A stretch of 64,000 nucleotides of DNA, from the NCBI GenBank assembly GCA_947359465.1, contig OX375873.1, positions 130,836,899 to 130,900,898 of the forward strand, in the 5' to 3' direction. Source of the stretch: Metellina segmentata (lineage: Eukaryota; Arthropoda; Arachnida; Araneae; Tetragnathidae). Within the stretch, counting starts at the first letter, position 1. Every line of letters begins with the position of its first letter. Shown here piece after piece: positions 14,885-25,444 of this stretch. Both the position numbers and the translations under genes were made by a program. The notes beneath the pieces were generated by a model. That model searched no databases. It was not told the origin of the DNA and saw only the letters and a program-made list of their open reading frames with translations.

Positions 14885-15530
14885 TCTCTAAAGGTCTTCC
14901 CGGTTGTAATATTCTGTCTGTAGTATACGTATATTTTTATGATGCACAAAAAGACGATATAACTGCCATGCAATTTGCATAGCAGCCTTTAATTCAATTA
15001 TGAAGAGTCCACCACTATTTCTTACTCCGGATAGAACAACAGTAACTAGCAATGTTCTTAACCATTCTGTCAGTACCTCCATGCAATAATTATATTTTTG
15101 ATTTAAATTCGGTAAATCAATTTCAATTTTTTCCCCTGAGTGTTTGACCACCGTTTAGCTTTTACCAATTGGTAAACACCATGCATATTTGAAGCTATGG
15201 TTACAACATTTTTGTCATTCCACCTAACTAGGATTACGTTGTCTTGCTGTTCATCGTACTTATACTCAAAGTATGTTTCTCTGGTATGTTTTTTAAAAGA
15301 TGAAACGTCGCTTATTAGGCATTTTTCAGTGTGATAGACACGCACTATTCCAGTCACATTAAATCCTTTATTAGACAAATAATCAGTTAGTGCAGAAGTG
15401 AATAAATTGTCACATTATAGGTCAATGTTGGAATGTTTAGGTAGTTCTGAAATGAGATCCACGACAGTCGAACTCCCATACTTAGTTATTCAACAATATT
15501 TACAGTTCATGCCCCATATTTGCAGCTGTG
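14885..15530 (-). pseudogene. piggyBac transposase relic, C-terminal side
   Basis: Minus-strand frames read GFNVTGIVRVYHTEKC, then VILVRWNDKNVVTIASNMHG and VKAKRWS, the 'RWxDxxxVxxxSN' block of DDE_Tnp_1_7 transposases. IELKAAMQIAWQLYRLFVHH follows, the Ala-Trp-x-Leu-Tyr helix near the end of the domain. Between 15480 and 15378 the DNFFTS region survives as a degraded 'FTSALTDYLSNKG'. The 5' part of the same gene lies at 18158-18330, separated by the nested element at 15539-18149. Several frameshifts are present. Confidence 0.8.
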
Positions 15531-15538
15531 ACGGACAT
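15531..15538. repeat. 8-bp target-site duplication, left
   Basis: acggacat here and acttacat at 18150-18157 match at six of eight positions. Removing the element plus one copy restores a continuous piggyBac reading frame, which supports the 8-bp size. Confidence 0.75.
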
Positions 15539-15880
15539 TAGGGTGGCCCGAAAAACACTTTCTTTCGAAATCGCTATCCTAATAGTGCGGAAAGGGTTCT
15601 CTCTGGGTTCAATAAACACGGTGTAAAATATTTTTTTGATTGGATAGTATCTTCTGCCCCCGCATCATACTTGAATTTTCGAAATTTGGGTAAAAATTGC
15701 AATATTTACTCGGCGTAGGAAACATAATTATTTTTCAATATTGCTATTCTAATTGTGCGGAAGAAGTGCCCACTGGGTTAAATAAGAAAGGTGTAAGATA
15801 TTTTTTCTATCGAATTATATCTTCTAGTCTCGCATAGTAATTGAAATTTTGCTTTTTTTGAAAAAAAGTGCACTTTTTTA
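15539..15880 (+). repeat. Left terminal inverted repeat of the 2.6-kb element
   Basis: It matches 17800-18149 in reverse complement through 'gggttctctctgggttcaat', 'acacggtgtaaaatattttt', 'gaaatttgggtaaaaatt' and 'actcggcgt'. Two modules with a 170-bp period are present: 15574-15690 and 15744-15860. Confidence 0.88.
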
Positions 15881-16067
15881 TGTGTTATAGAAATAAATAA
15901 AACATGAAAAATAGATGGGTTCAAACAATATTTATAACTGTATTGTACTGTACATTTGATTATATTGCCTAAAAATTATTAAATAATAGCTGAGTCGCAT
16001 TATATTAATATAATATTTGTTAAGAATATTGTAACCATAGAATGTATGACATGCCAATATCAAAAGT

Positions 16068-17650
16068 TTAATTACACTTAATCAGCAGGAAGAGGCTTGA
16101 AATCAGCCTTATGGTCGAATTCAGACTTATAATTGATCGGGAAGAGAATGTGGATATAATGAACCCGTCTCTACTTTGAAACCCATAAATTTTTGTGGAT
16201 GCTTCTGTCATTAACTTGACACACCGTTCAACGGCCTGTATGTGATATGGGAAGTGAACAAAGTCCCATTCAGGATTTTTTTTATCACGCACAATGGAAC
16301 TAAATATAGCAGTAGATGTATCACGGAGGATTGGTGGAGAATTAATAGTAATTGATGACCAGTCATTCAATTTAGTGTAGTCAACAGCTTCAAAATTCAG
16401 TTTTGGTGGGAGAAATACACGTACTGACTTTACATTGGAAGATGACTCTCTAGACTTAATTATACGTCGTGCAGCAAGTTCTCTGATGTGCGGTCTTTCA
16501 TCCTTCAACACACACATCAAGATATTCTCGGGATGTGCAAAGAACGAATTTTGACAAATTACTCCATCAACGACGTCCTTAAGGTCTTGAGATAAATACC
16601 TGGATCTAGAAATAATATTCCACACATGCTTAGCTCCATCTTTCAGCAAGTGTTTAGACTTTATATCAAACCAGTTTGGAGTGTAAACTTTCATAACAAA
16701 CTAAGCGATTTGTTTCAACTTCAAAGAAGGATCTGGAGAACTAACATATAGTCTTAGAACTCTGTTCGCTGTTGTTAGCCAAATAATGGTAATGGACCAG
16801 GACTGCGTCGAGAAAGTTCATCAGGACAATTACCCAATCGTACCGCTTGAGATATTTCTAGTAAGTACATTTGATCCTTGCTTAAGTCACGTCTATCTGT
16901 TATTGGTAAATCGCCGTCAATAATTTTTAAAGTTGTCACTGGCAAAGTTTCACATGTAAGGAGCGCCTACTCAATATTATCAAAATATGATTTTGAACCA
17001 TTTGCTGGCCCATCCAACGTTTCAAACAGATGCCTCAGAGTTAGTTCTTTAAAATGCAGGAGACATATTACACATTGCAGAAGTTTATCAAGTTTCATTT
17101 CCTAACACCGAATTACACCAGATTTCCATCCGGTATTAACAAATGGGCAGTCACAGTCAATTGCCAGAAGCTGAGAAAGATCTCTTGTGATCCCTTCAAA
17201 TATCCGATAATAGTCGCGGAAATCTGTTTCGCGGTGCCAAATGATGTACTCAAATGAGTAATTTAACGTGAACCTGATTCTTCAATAGGAGATAAATGTT
17301 CCTCTTTTGCTTTTTTCGTGTATCTTTTAGTATCTACTATCTCATCTATCAATGTAAAATCTTTGCGACCACCGAAATACAGCCCCTTCAACAATAATGC
17401 CTGAGCTTCACTTTAAAGCTTGAAATTTTAAATCCTTTCTAACTTTAGCCTTTTCTCTTCGCAGCTTGTTTTTGTAAACCACCAAATCTGAGTTGTTGCT
17501 AGTTATGAGATCAACGTCGTGAATAACTCTTGAAGCAATTGCAACCACAGCCTGGTCCGAGACACCAAACCTGTCGGCAACCACAGCAGTTGAAGGAAGT
17601 CCAAGTCGCATTTCTGATGATTTCGATACAAACGGAGTTAATTGTCTGTA
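16068..17650 (-). pseudogene. Transposase-like pseudogene of the 2.6-kb element
   Basis: Read from 17650 to 16068. An N-terminal block (VVADRFGVSDQAVVAIASRV, then a KNKLRREKAKVRKD basic stretch) is followed by LYFGGRKDFTLIDE and a KAKEEHLSP block. Next come LLAIDCDCPFVNTGWKSGVI near 17150, ICLLHFKELTLRHLFETLDG near 17050, and finally a 208-codon open frame (16694-16068) starting MKVYTPNWFDIKSKHLLKDG with HFPYHIQAVERCVKLMTEAS near its end. I remember this ordered set (CDGTxVNTG, LHxNELPLRHLF, PxHxQxVERxVKxVTEAS) from unnamed proteins in many invertebrate genomes. The CDGT position reads CDCP here. At least four stops or frameshifts occur upstream of the long open frame. Confidence 0.75.
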
Positions 17651-17799
17651 CTTAGGATCAGTAAGAGAGTTTAAACGGTTCTATGTCGATAGTTTGTAAA
17701 TGTCCAGATTTAAATCTGCTTCAGATATATCTGCGGAGTTATATGAATTGTGAAACCTCCCTCCACACTCTCATTTCCTGTCAGATACAAATAGCATGA

Positions 17800-18149
17800 A
17801 AAGACAAGAAAAAGTGCATTTTTCTTAAAAAATAACAAAATTTAAATTGTGATGCGGTAACAGAAGATATTATTCGATCGACAAAATATTCTACACCATT
17901 CTTATTAAGCCCAGTAGTCACCTCTTCCGCACTATTGGAACAGCAATATTGAAAAATAATTATATTTCCAACGCCGAGTAAAAATTGCCAATTTTTACCC
18001 AAATTTCCAAAATTCCAGTGCGATGCGGGAGCAGAAGATATTATCCAATCAAAAAAATATTTTACACCGTGTTTATTGAACCCAGAGAGAACCCTTTCCG
18101 CACTATTAGAATAGCGATTTCGAAAAAAAGTGTTTTTTGGCCCACCCTA
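17800..18149 (-). repeat. Right terminal inverted repeat of the 2.6-kb element
   Basis: It is the inverted partner of 15539-15880. Its two modules are marked by 'ccgcactatt' at 17927 and 18098, 171 bp apart, matching the period in the left arm. Confidence 0.88.
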
Positions 18150-18157
18150 ACTTACAT

Positions 18158-18330
18158 AGTAAGGCACCATGCTTTCATCAATCGAAAGTTGCTACTCCTG
18201 GAGTTTCAATCATATGGAAGAACTGCATGACTTCTTCAAATCGATTTCTGCACATTATAGAACTTATTACAGTAATGGTGATATCAATTTCAGCTTACCA
18301 GTAAAGACGTCAATGAGACAAAATAGCATA
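18158..18330 (-). pseudogene. piggyBac transposase relic, N-terminal side
   Basis: The minus strand reads ISSIMCRNRFEEVMQFFHM, the 'MSRNRFxxIxxxLHxxDN' block. After an internal deletion and one TAG it gives QLSIDESMVPYYV, which holds the first conserved Asp of piggyBac transposases. Across the nested element the frame continues as RHSCK, as expected for the family motif DESMxPYxGRHSxKxYM. This is the same gene as 14885-15530. Confidence 0.8.
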
Positions 18331-19095
18331 TCCACTGGTTAAAAGAATGCTAAGGAACAAACGCAATTCCAAAACTTCGTTGACTAACGGACTTCTACAG
18401 TAATTTAATTTTTAATATCTTTAAAAATACAAAGATAAACGAAAGTTAAGTTTTGCAAAAGCGTTCTAATGGTTGTTTATAACAAAGTATTTAACCCCGA
18501 CAAGAAACGCCAGGATCTCCGCCATGTTTGCGCATAGCAAATATACGTGCCCTCCTGTGACTAGCTTCCCTTTTTAGATACGTTTCTAAAATGCTAAAAA
18601 CATCATTACAATTTATAAACTTATAAAATTCCAAAAACACGTACACTAAATAATTTAGTTCCACATTTATCAAATACAGATAGATTGATTTATAAATGAT
18701 GTAAAAATCTAACCTCTTTTGATTCGGCATTGCGAGCGATGCGTTTTGCTTAGAAGATGTAAATAGAAAACCCACGTCACCAAGTTTACTACCATAAAAT
18801 GCCGTCATCTACTGAATATAATTGAAACAAATACGTAAAAATATTTCTTCGTGATTTTTTAAGTTGAAAGCTGCATTTAGGTGAAACTGAAGTTATTTTC
18901 TTAAAGCGTCTATAAAAAGGGAAGCTAGGCATTAATTGGTTAAGTTATCATTTATTACTCTCTTAAATGTTAGATTAAAAAATGAATGAAATGAAAGCTA
19001 ATGCTTTAATTCAAATACAATGCTTTGTTAAATGAATTTATCAATATTCAGATAATGTCTACATAATTATACAGTATTTCCTTTCAACAAAATTA
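18331..19095. other. Unassigned, with 16-bp inverted arms
   Basis: Arms 'ctagcttcccttttta' (18561-18576) and its exact reverse complement (18913-18928) bracket 368 bp of AT-rich DNA containing a 105-codon minus-strand open frame without motifs. It could be a MITE, but no target-site duplication was seen. Confidence 0.35.
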
Positions 19096-19421
19096 GCCGA
19101 CCAAGCAGTCTGGTGGTTAAGGTGTTAGCCTCTAGATCGGAAGGTTCCAGGTTCGAGTTTGGAAGGGATGCATGGATATTTATAAGCGAATGGTGTAGAG
19201 GAAGCTGGCACACCTTAAATCTGTCGTGGCCGAAAGTTCTCCTGTTGGGTTGGTGTGAAAGTTTGGAGAGTGGTGTGCCCTCTCAGGTGTGTTGCCTCGA
19301 CATATGACCGTGGTTAAATCTGACGTGTTGTTTTCCTCGGATCTTTCCCTTAGGGGATTGATCCCGGACCGTCATCAAAAGCCCGCTGTGTTGCTCCAGT
19401 ACAACGTTAATTAAAATTACC
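19096..19421 (+). repeat. SINE-A, near full-length copy
   Basis: The tRNA-like head 'gccgaccaagcagtctggtg', a box-A-like 'gtggttaaggtg' and a box-B-like 'ggttcgagttt' are followed by the body with 'gtcgtggccgaaag', 'gtttggagagtgg' and 'tatgaccgtgg'. The conserved 3' end 'gatcccggaccgtc', 'gtgttgctccagtac' and a TACC-type tail complete it. This copy is the best reference here for the family. It lacks the internal expansion seen at 757-1718. Confidence 0.8.
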
Positions 19422-20864
19422 TCATCTGACCTGTAAAGAAATATTGCAATTGCATTTCACAACCATTATTATTTGTCCGATCCCCATTACACACAATTAT
19501 TTGTATTTATGAGATGTAATTATTAAATTAGATCTAATTATTTTGAAAACATTTACATTCCATGTCGTCATATAAAATTAATTCAATATTATAAAAATAA
19601 TAACTTTTCTTTATTCTTAAAAAATCATATGGTTTACTATTGTTGTTTAAAAATTATATTGTATTTTCACATATTCTTCGGGTGCAATATTAGTTAGTAC
19701 TAGGGATTTAGTTTCGACATTATAAACGAGGCTTTATACACCAACTATACAATTACTTTACTGTACATTGAAGATAGCAATAGAATGAATTATAGTTTCT
19801 AAATAAGTTTTACAAAACTCACTGCTTCGACTGGACTTCACATAATTAGTAATTATCTATGTTCAATAATTCATAATTTTCTTGAATGAGTCCACTAAAA
19901 TATTAAAACAAGGATTACGAATAGTTAAACATCCAATGAGCCCGAAGGAAGCCACTCACGTTGAATAATTTCCAAAGTAAATTAACTTCATCCAACTATC
20001 AGGGTAGAGCCATTTCTAATGGCGATTAAAATGAACCCAAATGCACTTATCTCCATTGGGTTATTCATAATTCCCATATCAAGATTCCGCACATACGTAA
20101 ACGGATCTCCAGTGCCCGAGGTAAGGGTTTCTATAATTCTTCAAATAAAGATAACCCAAACTTATTTTAAGTAACAACGCCCAGAATCCGAGTCGAGTTT
20201 CTCTGAGGTATTTAATATGCATAATTATGTCATGACTCATTCTCATTCGAAATCTATCAAACCTGATAATGCTCGCCAGCTAACAAGATGATCAGTGAAA
20301 CTTCATCCGTTGCATTTCCAAACAAAAGCTACTCCGGAGGTTAATGTTCCAGCGGGATTAATTCCTCTAATCCTGTTATCTAACAGAGTCGACTTGTTTG
20401 TTCTCAAATTACCGCCGGTTGCGATGGAAAATTAAATATTAAATCGCAGTTTATTAACTTTTGAAAGGTCTCTCCCGTAATCCTGTTGATGCAGTGGTTT
20501 CCAAAATGCGATTTAAAAAAAATCGCTTTTCGATGTTTTGAAGTAATCTTCTTATGTGATCTGGAGAGTTCAAGAGAACTCTCTTGGCGCGTCGTGGATG
20601 ATGTCAGTTGTAAGGAATCTGCGACTTCATTGAGTGAATGTTTTCGTTTTGCTGATTTGAATGTAGGCGACTTATATTGAGTAGAGCGTAGTGCATCACG
20701 GTGTTTGGAATTTTAACCGGTCGTGGAAATCGCTCCATTGTGTCAGCATTTCCAAAAACATATATCCATAAATCACATTTTAACTTCATTTTCAGGCCTT
20801 AGGCATGTCATAACGTTCACCTTTTTAATATTTCCTCAACTATTTTATCAAGCACCAACCACTG
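19422..20864. other. Unassigned; mixed-composition block near 20.0-20.5 kb
   Basis: No repeat ends found. The stretch near 20030-20480 is less AT-rich than its surroundings and looks unique by eye. It has no long open frame. Confidence 0.4.
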
Positions 20865-21968
20865 CATGGCCAGCACGGCGTTGCTCGTGACAGTTGCTTT
20901 TATGGGGTTAGGTGTGACCACTATTAACGCACGCCAACTACCGGTATTTGCTACCACAGGAAATGCCGTGATGGCCTTGTAGTGGCTAGTAATAAATAAA
21001 CAATCATTTAATTATAAAATGTTTGTAATTTTACGCAGATTTCAAATTCGTTGAAATTTTTACTCTATCTGTAACGATCTAGGAGATAGAAATCCAATCG
21101 ATATGACGTCACAATCTCTTGCGAAAATAGAAACATTCAGTAGAAAATTTTTCTTAAGGGGGTCCGGGATACATTTTTTTTAATTAACTAATTCAGAATT
21201 TGGAATTTTTTTGTACTGATTATCCATTTAACTAAAAAGCAAAATCACAACACAAAATTTTTTCAAAATTTTCTTAAAAATTTTAAATTTAAATTTTTTG
21301 AAAAAAAGATGGGTCATTTTAAATTGCTAAAACTTAAAATATTCTTGATCCATTTTCAAAATTCTTGCAGTAAATTATTCACAAATTTATAAACTTTAAT
21401 TTCGATTCAGCAATTTAAAAAATATTATTTTAATGTGTAAAAAAAGTTTTCATTTAAATATATTTTTATTTTTTTATAAAAAATATTTGAATGAAAATTT
21501 TTGAAAATTTAAGGGTATTTTTTTTTGAAAAAGTCATATTTTTAAAAGTAAATATTTGTTATAAATTTGCTGAATCAAAATTAGAGTATAATGTTTCAAA
21601 TATATATGTTCCAAATTTCAACCCTTAAACTTTATCGTTTTTCGACTTATAGCAATTTGAATACAGGAAATCTTGAAAAAAATTATCATGGAGAAAAATG
21701 CATTTAAATTTTAAAGACAGATGTTGTTGCCATGACAACAACTGTCAAGAGTGTTAGATTTTCAAAACAACGCACCACAAAAATTATTATATCTCTAGTT
21801 CTAATTAAGATAGAAACATGATTTAAACGTCATTTTAAGCAGAAAAACACAGATAATTTCTTAAAATAATAAAAAAAATTTCGAAAATTTGACGATTTAT
21901 GTGTCCCGGACCCCTTTAAAGGAAAATGAAATGTATAAGGTATCGTTCTAATGTAAAATTTTCCTTGC
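20865..21968 (-). repeat. DR copy 2, reversed, split by a MITE
   Basis: It shows DR landmarks in reverse: 'ggccagcacggcgttgctcg', 'ggtgtgaccac', 'tgaaatttttactctatctg', 'gatatgacgtcacaatctc', then 'aaggaaaatgaaatgtataa' after the insertion. Removing the element at 21158-21915 joins 'aaaatttttcttaa' to 'aggaaaatgaaat', as in the other copies. Confidence 0.65.
21158..21915. mobile_element. TTAA-flanked MITE, 758 bp
   Basis: The ends 'gggggtccgggataca' and 'tgtgtcccggacccct' form an inverted repeat and are flanked by TTAA at 21154-21157 and 21916-21919. TTAA targeting is typical of piggyBac-type elements. The interior is very AT-rich, with self-complementary runs and no coding frame. Its insertion splits DR copy 2. 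Confidence 0.8.
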
Positions 21969-22416
21969 CCCTGACAGTTCGTTTCGTGGAGTCATGTATG
22001 ACTACTGCACGCTAACGTTCTACAACCCCCGGTGATTGCTACACATTCCCATTTGACAAAACACGCTAGAAACGGAAAACTGGGCACTTCCTTCTTCTTT
22101 CCAAGATCAACCGATGTACGGGTGACGTCACATATTTGAGCGAAAGACGTAATGTGAAAAAAACTGGTTCCAAAGGCTGACGTCAATGGGTAGGACGGAA
22201 ATATAAAAATCGTGGTGCTTCTTCATTCTTCAGAACAGAAGAAAGGATGGTTCTGAAAAAATGTTCTAGATAAAATTTTAAAATTCGGGCGTGATAGAAA
22301 AATTGCAAAAACTTCGAACTCCCTGTGTGCCAAATCTCATAATTCTAAGTACAATAGATTCGTCAGGACAATCCGCATACACACACTGAAACACTTCCTT
22401 TTCTAATAGAAGAGAT
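21969..22416 (-). repeat. DR copy 3, reversed
   Basis: It starts with the GC-richer end ('gacagttcgtttcgtggagt', 'cggtgattgctac') and ends with 'attcgtcaggacaatccgca' and 'gaaacacttccttttctaat', the inverted form of the left terminus of copy 1. A central part is missing relative to copy 1. Confidence 0.6.
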
Positions 22417-22704
22417 ATTTGGGTTACCATTAACATGCATCACTTTTTTGGTTTCTTACGTGGAATTTTACCATAGTCATAGTTCATAATTTTTTTAATT
22501 GCATTTCATCAGGATTTTAATAACCATCTAAGGGCGCATCTCATTTTATCATTATTTTCACCACTTTGTTTTTAGCCTTCATAATTTGTATTTACCCTAT
22601 GGTGACCAATACACATTGCACCTTTTATCTTCCACCTTTTATGTCATCAAAACTACATATCTACACAACAAAATATATTTTATTATTTATTTTACTGCTT
22701 TGTA

Positions 22705-22790
22705 TCATCTTGCGTTTGGCGCAGCTTATCCGGTTTTGGAACTTGAGCCATAAAACCCAAAACAACCAACCAAATTCCAACATTCAAAGT
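22705..22790 (-). repeat. Short dispersed repeat (SDR) with GCGCCA motif
   Basis: The minus-strand reading has 'tttatggctcaagttcc' and 'gcgccaaacgcaag'. Related blocks occur at 26765-27000, 39350-39590, 43660-43800, 49985-50060 and 58148-58260. Class unknown, possibly SINE-derived. Confidence 0.45.
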
Positions 22791-22813
22791 GATAGTCTTT
22801 TGAAATGTCAGAT

Positions 22814-23643
22814 GAGCCGCGGTAGCTCAGTCAGTAGAGCGTCGGGCTCGCATCAGAAGGGTTGTGGGTTCTGTCCTCGGCGGAGCCTGCAATTCTGATG
22901 ATTGCGAGATCTGCGTTTCGACATGGCTAAAGACCGTCGTGTTCACTAATGGTGACAAAGGTAATGGTGACAAAGACAAATGGTCGTGGTCACAAAGAGC
23001 GTCGGCAGTAGAGCGTAGGCAGTAGAGCGTCGGGCTCGCATCAGAAGGGTTGTGGGTTCTGTCCTCGGCGGAGCCTGCAATTCTGATGATTGCGAGATCG
23101 GCGTTTCGACATGGCTAAAGACCGTCGTGTTCACTAATGGTGACAAAGGTAATGGTGACAAAGACAAATGGTCGTGGTCACAAAGAGCGTCGGCAGTAGA
23201 GCGTAGGCAGTAGAGCGTCGGGCTCGCATCAGAAGGGTTGTGGGTTCTGTCCTCGGCGGAGCCTGCAATTCTGATGATTGCGAGATCGGCGTTTCGACAT
23301 GGCTAAAGACCGTTGTGTTCACTAATGGTGACTGGGGCACGTAAAAAATAGGTCGTGGTCACAAAGTCCCCCATGTTCCCATACCAAATCAATACCTCTG
23401 GGAGTGCCTGATCAGGGGGTTATCGGCCTCTGATTGGGTTCTAAATTACGATATGTGTGAGTGAATGGATGTATGAAAGGGACCTTCCTGTAAAACGGAT
23501 GTGTCAAGTATGTCGAGCTAAGTCGGACTTCCTCCCAATGGGGCTCAATAACAAGGAAGGCGCACCCCCCTCGCCTCTTGCCGTCTTTGACGGGCCTGGC
23601 ACTCCTCCGGTCTGCCAGTGTAGGCATAAGAAACAACAACAAC
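22814..23643 (+). repeat. SINE-B with internal 188-bp triplication and target-site duplication
   Basis: The head 'gagccgcggtagctcagtca' is a clear tRNA-like 5' end with a box A; 'gggttgtgggttctgtcc' is the box-B region. From 22832 a block of 188 bp is repeated (units start 22832, 23020 and 23208; the last is partial). The single-copy body then continues to 'gtctgccagtgtaggcataa' and an (AAC)n tail. Direct repeats aatgtcagat at 22804-22813 and 23644-23653 flank it, showing retroposition as one unit or later expansion within it. Minus-strand open frames here are products of the repeat. Confidence 0.85.
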
Positions 23644-23653
23644 AATGTCAGAT

Positions 23654-24404
23654 TTTAGATCTTGTAAAAATAAAGTCATCATGTAGTTTTTTTTTCCTCT
23701 TTGCAATCTGATATTAATATTTGAATTTAAAAATTGCAAAATTTCTCTCGAGTTTTCGTAGACTTTGTTTAGACAGTGAAAGAGCTAAACATAATTTACG
23801 CAAACACAAATTACTTCTAGAATTCATATTAAACCACAATAGAGAATGTTATATGTGTTAATTAAATACATCCTAATACACTTAGCATATAAATATGCCT
23901 CTTTGCCGAGTGGTATGAAAGCAACAACAAATCTGAACAAACTGTTGTTACATTCATTAGCATAAAATATCATCCTTTAAACATAAGTTGCAGTTTAATA
24001 CTATACCTGAATTTAATAACGTATCCAATGAGTTTTTGAAAATCAAATGCTGTGCTGTTATGGCTGTGGTTGGTGTTATCAAATTAGAGTAATAATTCTT
24101 CAAACGTGAATTGTTTATAATTTGACCATTCCGTTCCATGCATCCGTTCACTTTGTGTCCTTTCCGCAACTTGCAGTTCTCTCTGCAAGACTTAAAACTA
24201 GATTTGACCTTGACCAATCGAATCTTTCCTGGAGTTCTATAAGTCAATGCATGTGGATATTTTGCAATTATGTGTGGATTAAAACGAAAACTACTACTTG
24301 AGAATATCTTGTAGTTCAGAAAAGTTAGCAACCAAATTTGGTAAAATTCTAGTTATGAATTTAGGTAATTTCAGCTAGTTAAAATGGTCCCAGACTAAGC
24401 CATT
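23654..24404. other. Unassigned; 124-codon open frame without motifs
   Basis: The open frame at 24331-23957 (minus) encodes a basic, Cys-containing sequence (CRENCKLRKGHKVNGC in the middle) that I do not recognise. There is no neighbouring support for it being a gene. Confidence 0.35.
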
Positions 24405-24646
24405 CGGTGTATCGCCACGTAATTTTGAACCACGGTCAGATGACGAGGCAACACCTGAGCTGGCACCCCACTCTCCAAACTTCCACACCAACTCAACGTG
24501 AGAACTTTTCGGCCACGACAGATTTAAGGTGCACCAGCCACCTCCACACCATACGCTTATGAAATAGCCATGCCATGACCCGGATTCGAACAAGGAAACT
24601 TCCGATCTAGAGGCTAACACCTTAATCACTATACCGGTTGGTCGGC
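24405..24646 (-). repeat. SINE-A copy, reversed, head intact
   Basis: On the minus strand it starts 'gccgaccaaccggtatagtg', has the box-B-like 'gttcgaatccgggtc', and passes through the body to 'gttcaaaattacgtgg'. The 3' GGACCG end is cut off near 24405. Confidence 0.8.
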
Positions 24647-24704
24647 ATGTATTTAGGTAACTAACATCAAACTGGAGCATCAAAACGTTCTATTAGCGAA
24701 AATT

Positions 24705-24915
24705 TTCAATCATGGTCACTTGACGATGTCAACACTTGAGCAAGGCATCCCACTCTCCAAACTTCCATACCATGCCAGTGTGTGAACATTTGAGGCTGTG
24801 ACAGATTAAACGTGAACCAGCCCCCATGTAAACTACGGTTGTTGCGTGAATCGAGTTTGGAACTCGTATGTCTTGCGTTGCTAATACGTTAGTTTTCCGA
24901 CAGGGCTAGCGCGGT
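24705..24915 (-). repeat. SINE-A-related copy with a different tRNA-like head
   Basis: The body blocks 'gtttggagagtgggat' and 'tgacatcgtcaagtgacc' match SINE-A. The 5' end, however, is 'aggaccgcgctagccctgtc', the head type also seen at 40436-40758. Two head subfamilies therefore share one body here. Confidence 0.65.
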
Positions 24916-25444
24916 CCTAATAAAGTACTTGGAAATTCAGATTTACGTAGGAATAAAAATATTTATGTGTTATACAAGAAACCGTTATACGTTTTAAACT
25001 TATTTTAGAATCGTAATATGTTGAGCTTCAAATGAAATTAAACCCCTAATTTTACACCAAAAGTGAAAATTCCAAGACTTCTATTTGAACTCGAATTAAT
25101 TAGTAGATTTCTCCACATGGTACGTTTAAAATATTTAAATTAAGCGTCTCGCGATTATCTCGGATTGAGCAAAACAGCTGCCGCATTTAACCAATTTAGA
25201 AATTTAACTCTTCACACCTCATTTCATCGATTACCAATCCTGTAAGAGGTAACGCGCAATTGGTATTTCAGTTTACAATACACGCTCATTTATTTACTAA
25301 GTATAATATTGAAATTCAATAATTGCGAATTTCAACACAGAAGACATCTCCATTCCATACTTCATTTAATTCGAATAATCAGCGATTCGGAAGCATTTTC
25401 GGGAGTTTAATTTATTAGCATTGATTGGATTATTGAACAAAACT

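Larger units (their letters stand above)
15539..18149 (-). mobile_element. 2.6-kb DNA transposon with long two-module TIRs
   Basis: The element starts 'tagggtggcccgaaaaacac' and ends with the inverted 'gtgttttttggcccaccct' followed by a. The inverted repeats extend about 340 bp with roughly nine of ten bases matching by eye. Each arm contains two related direct modules about 170 bp apart (on the left, 'ctatcctaatagtgcgg' at 15574 and 'ctattctaattgtgcgg' at 15744). It inserted into a piggyBac gene, making an 8-bp duplication. It encodes one minus-strand transposase-like pseudogene. I do not know a superfamily name for it: the 8-bp duplication and the CDG-type motif lean toward hAT/KDZ relatives, but the TIRs are far longer than usual for hAT. 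Confidence 0.85.

Noticed and set aside
22814..22890. tRNA gene
   Set aside because: The sequence is tRNA-like but lies at the start of a SINE flanked by target-site duplications.
22946..23340. Two overlapping minus-strand open frames with near-identical protein sequence
   Set aside because: They come from the 188-bp repeat inside SINE-B, not from duplicated genes.
23957..24331. 124-codon minus-strand open frame
   Set aside because: Composition is unremarkable for AT-rich DNA and no family was recognised.
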